From contig FR901623.1 in assembly GCA_000438015.1 (NCBI GenBank), forward strand, positions 1 to 15,038: a stretch of DNA of 15,038 bases, read 5' to 3'. How positions within the stretch are numbered: the first letter of the stretch is position 1; each line of letters opens with the position of its first letter. The position numbers and the translations under genes are program-made. The notes under the pieces were generated by a model. The model made no database searches, was not told where the DNA came from, and saw only the letters and a list, made by a program, of their open reading frames with translations. This DNA is from Coraliomargarita sp. CAG:312. Lineage in GTDB: Bacteria > Verrucomicrobiota > Verrucomicrobiia > Opitutales > Intestinicryptomonadaceae. This document shows, piece by piece, positions 14,999 through 15,038 of this stretch.

Positions 14999-15038
14999 CA
15001 ACGAAAATCCCCGCTTGGAAGCCCGGAGAAACGGCGGG

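Noticed and set aside
1..15038. CRISPR array, tRNA, rRNA, insertion sequence, toxin-antitoxin or phage genes
   Set aside because: I saw no regular direct repeats with spacers, no cloverleaf or rRNA-like sequence, no transposase or integrase motif and no paired small genes of that kind. I read by eye, so a divergent small RNA could be missed.

Overview
The window reads as chromosomal DNA of a moderate-GC, probably gut- or host-associated member of the PVC superphylum, most likely Verrucomicrobiota of the Opitutales/Puniceicoccales kind, with Lentisphaerota as the alternative. This is inferred from gene content: a PEP-CTERM protein, a secreted DUF1080 (3-keto-disaccharide hydrolase) protein, a GH99/WbsX-like secreted hydrolase, a nucleoside hydrolase relic, and a Bacteroidetes/Chlamydia-type three-subunit succinate dehydrogenase. 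No rRNA, tRNA, CRISPR array, transposase or phage gene was seen.

Layout. 1-1330: secreted GH99-like protein. 1329-1876: a gene-poor gap with what looks like a decayed minus-strand gene and, at its end, the likely sdh promoter. 1877-5435: the operon sdhC-sdhA-sdhB (type B complex II), closed by a symmetrical hairpin that can also stop the converging gene. 5524-6033 (minus): GNAT acetyltransferase. 6125-7756 (minus): large secreted PEP-CTERM protein with its own terminator. 7985-8607 (minus): a secreted nucleoside hydrolase broken by a large internal deletion and a frameshift. 8772-11144 (plus): 790-residue secreted beta-helix protein with a GH110-like architecture behind an N-terminal beta-sandwich. 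11260-12575: a membrane-anchored coiled-coil LysM protein and a Nudix hydrolase, separated by a small hairpin/U-tract. 12614-13776: a DciA-like (DUF721) protein overlapping a nitrilase-family amidase by 4 nt. 13909-14940: DUF1080 protein with a strong terminator.

Functionally the window mixes core metabolism and housekeeping (complex II, DciA-like, Nudix, amidase, LysM envelope protein) with single secreted proteins for glycan or nucleoside breakdown (GH99-like, GH110-like, DUF1080, dead nucleoside hydrolase) and one surface-type PEP-CTERM protein. The secreted enzymes are separate transcription units rather than a polysaccharide-utilisation operon; no SusC/SusD pair, sulfatase or sugar regulator is present.

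I found no complete, clearly new system. The points most worth checking are the GH110-like protein, the nucleoside hydrolase pseudogene, the decayed gene upstream of sdh, and Pribnow-like boxes lying 6-14 nt before several start codons, which suggest leaderless or very short-leader transcripts.
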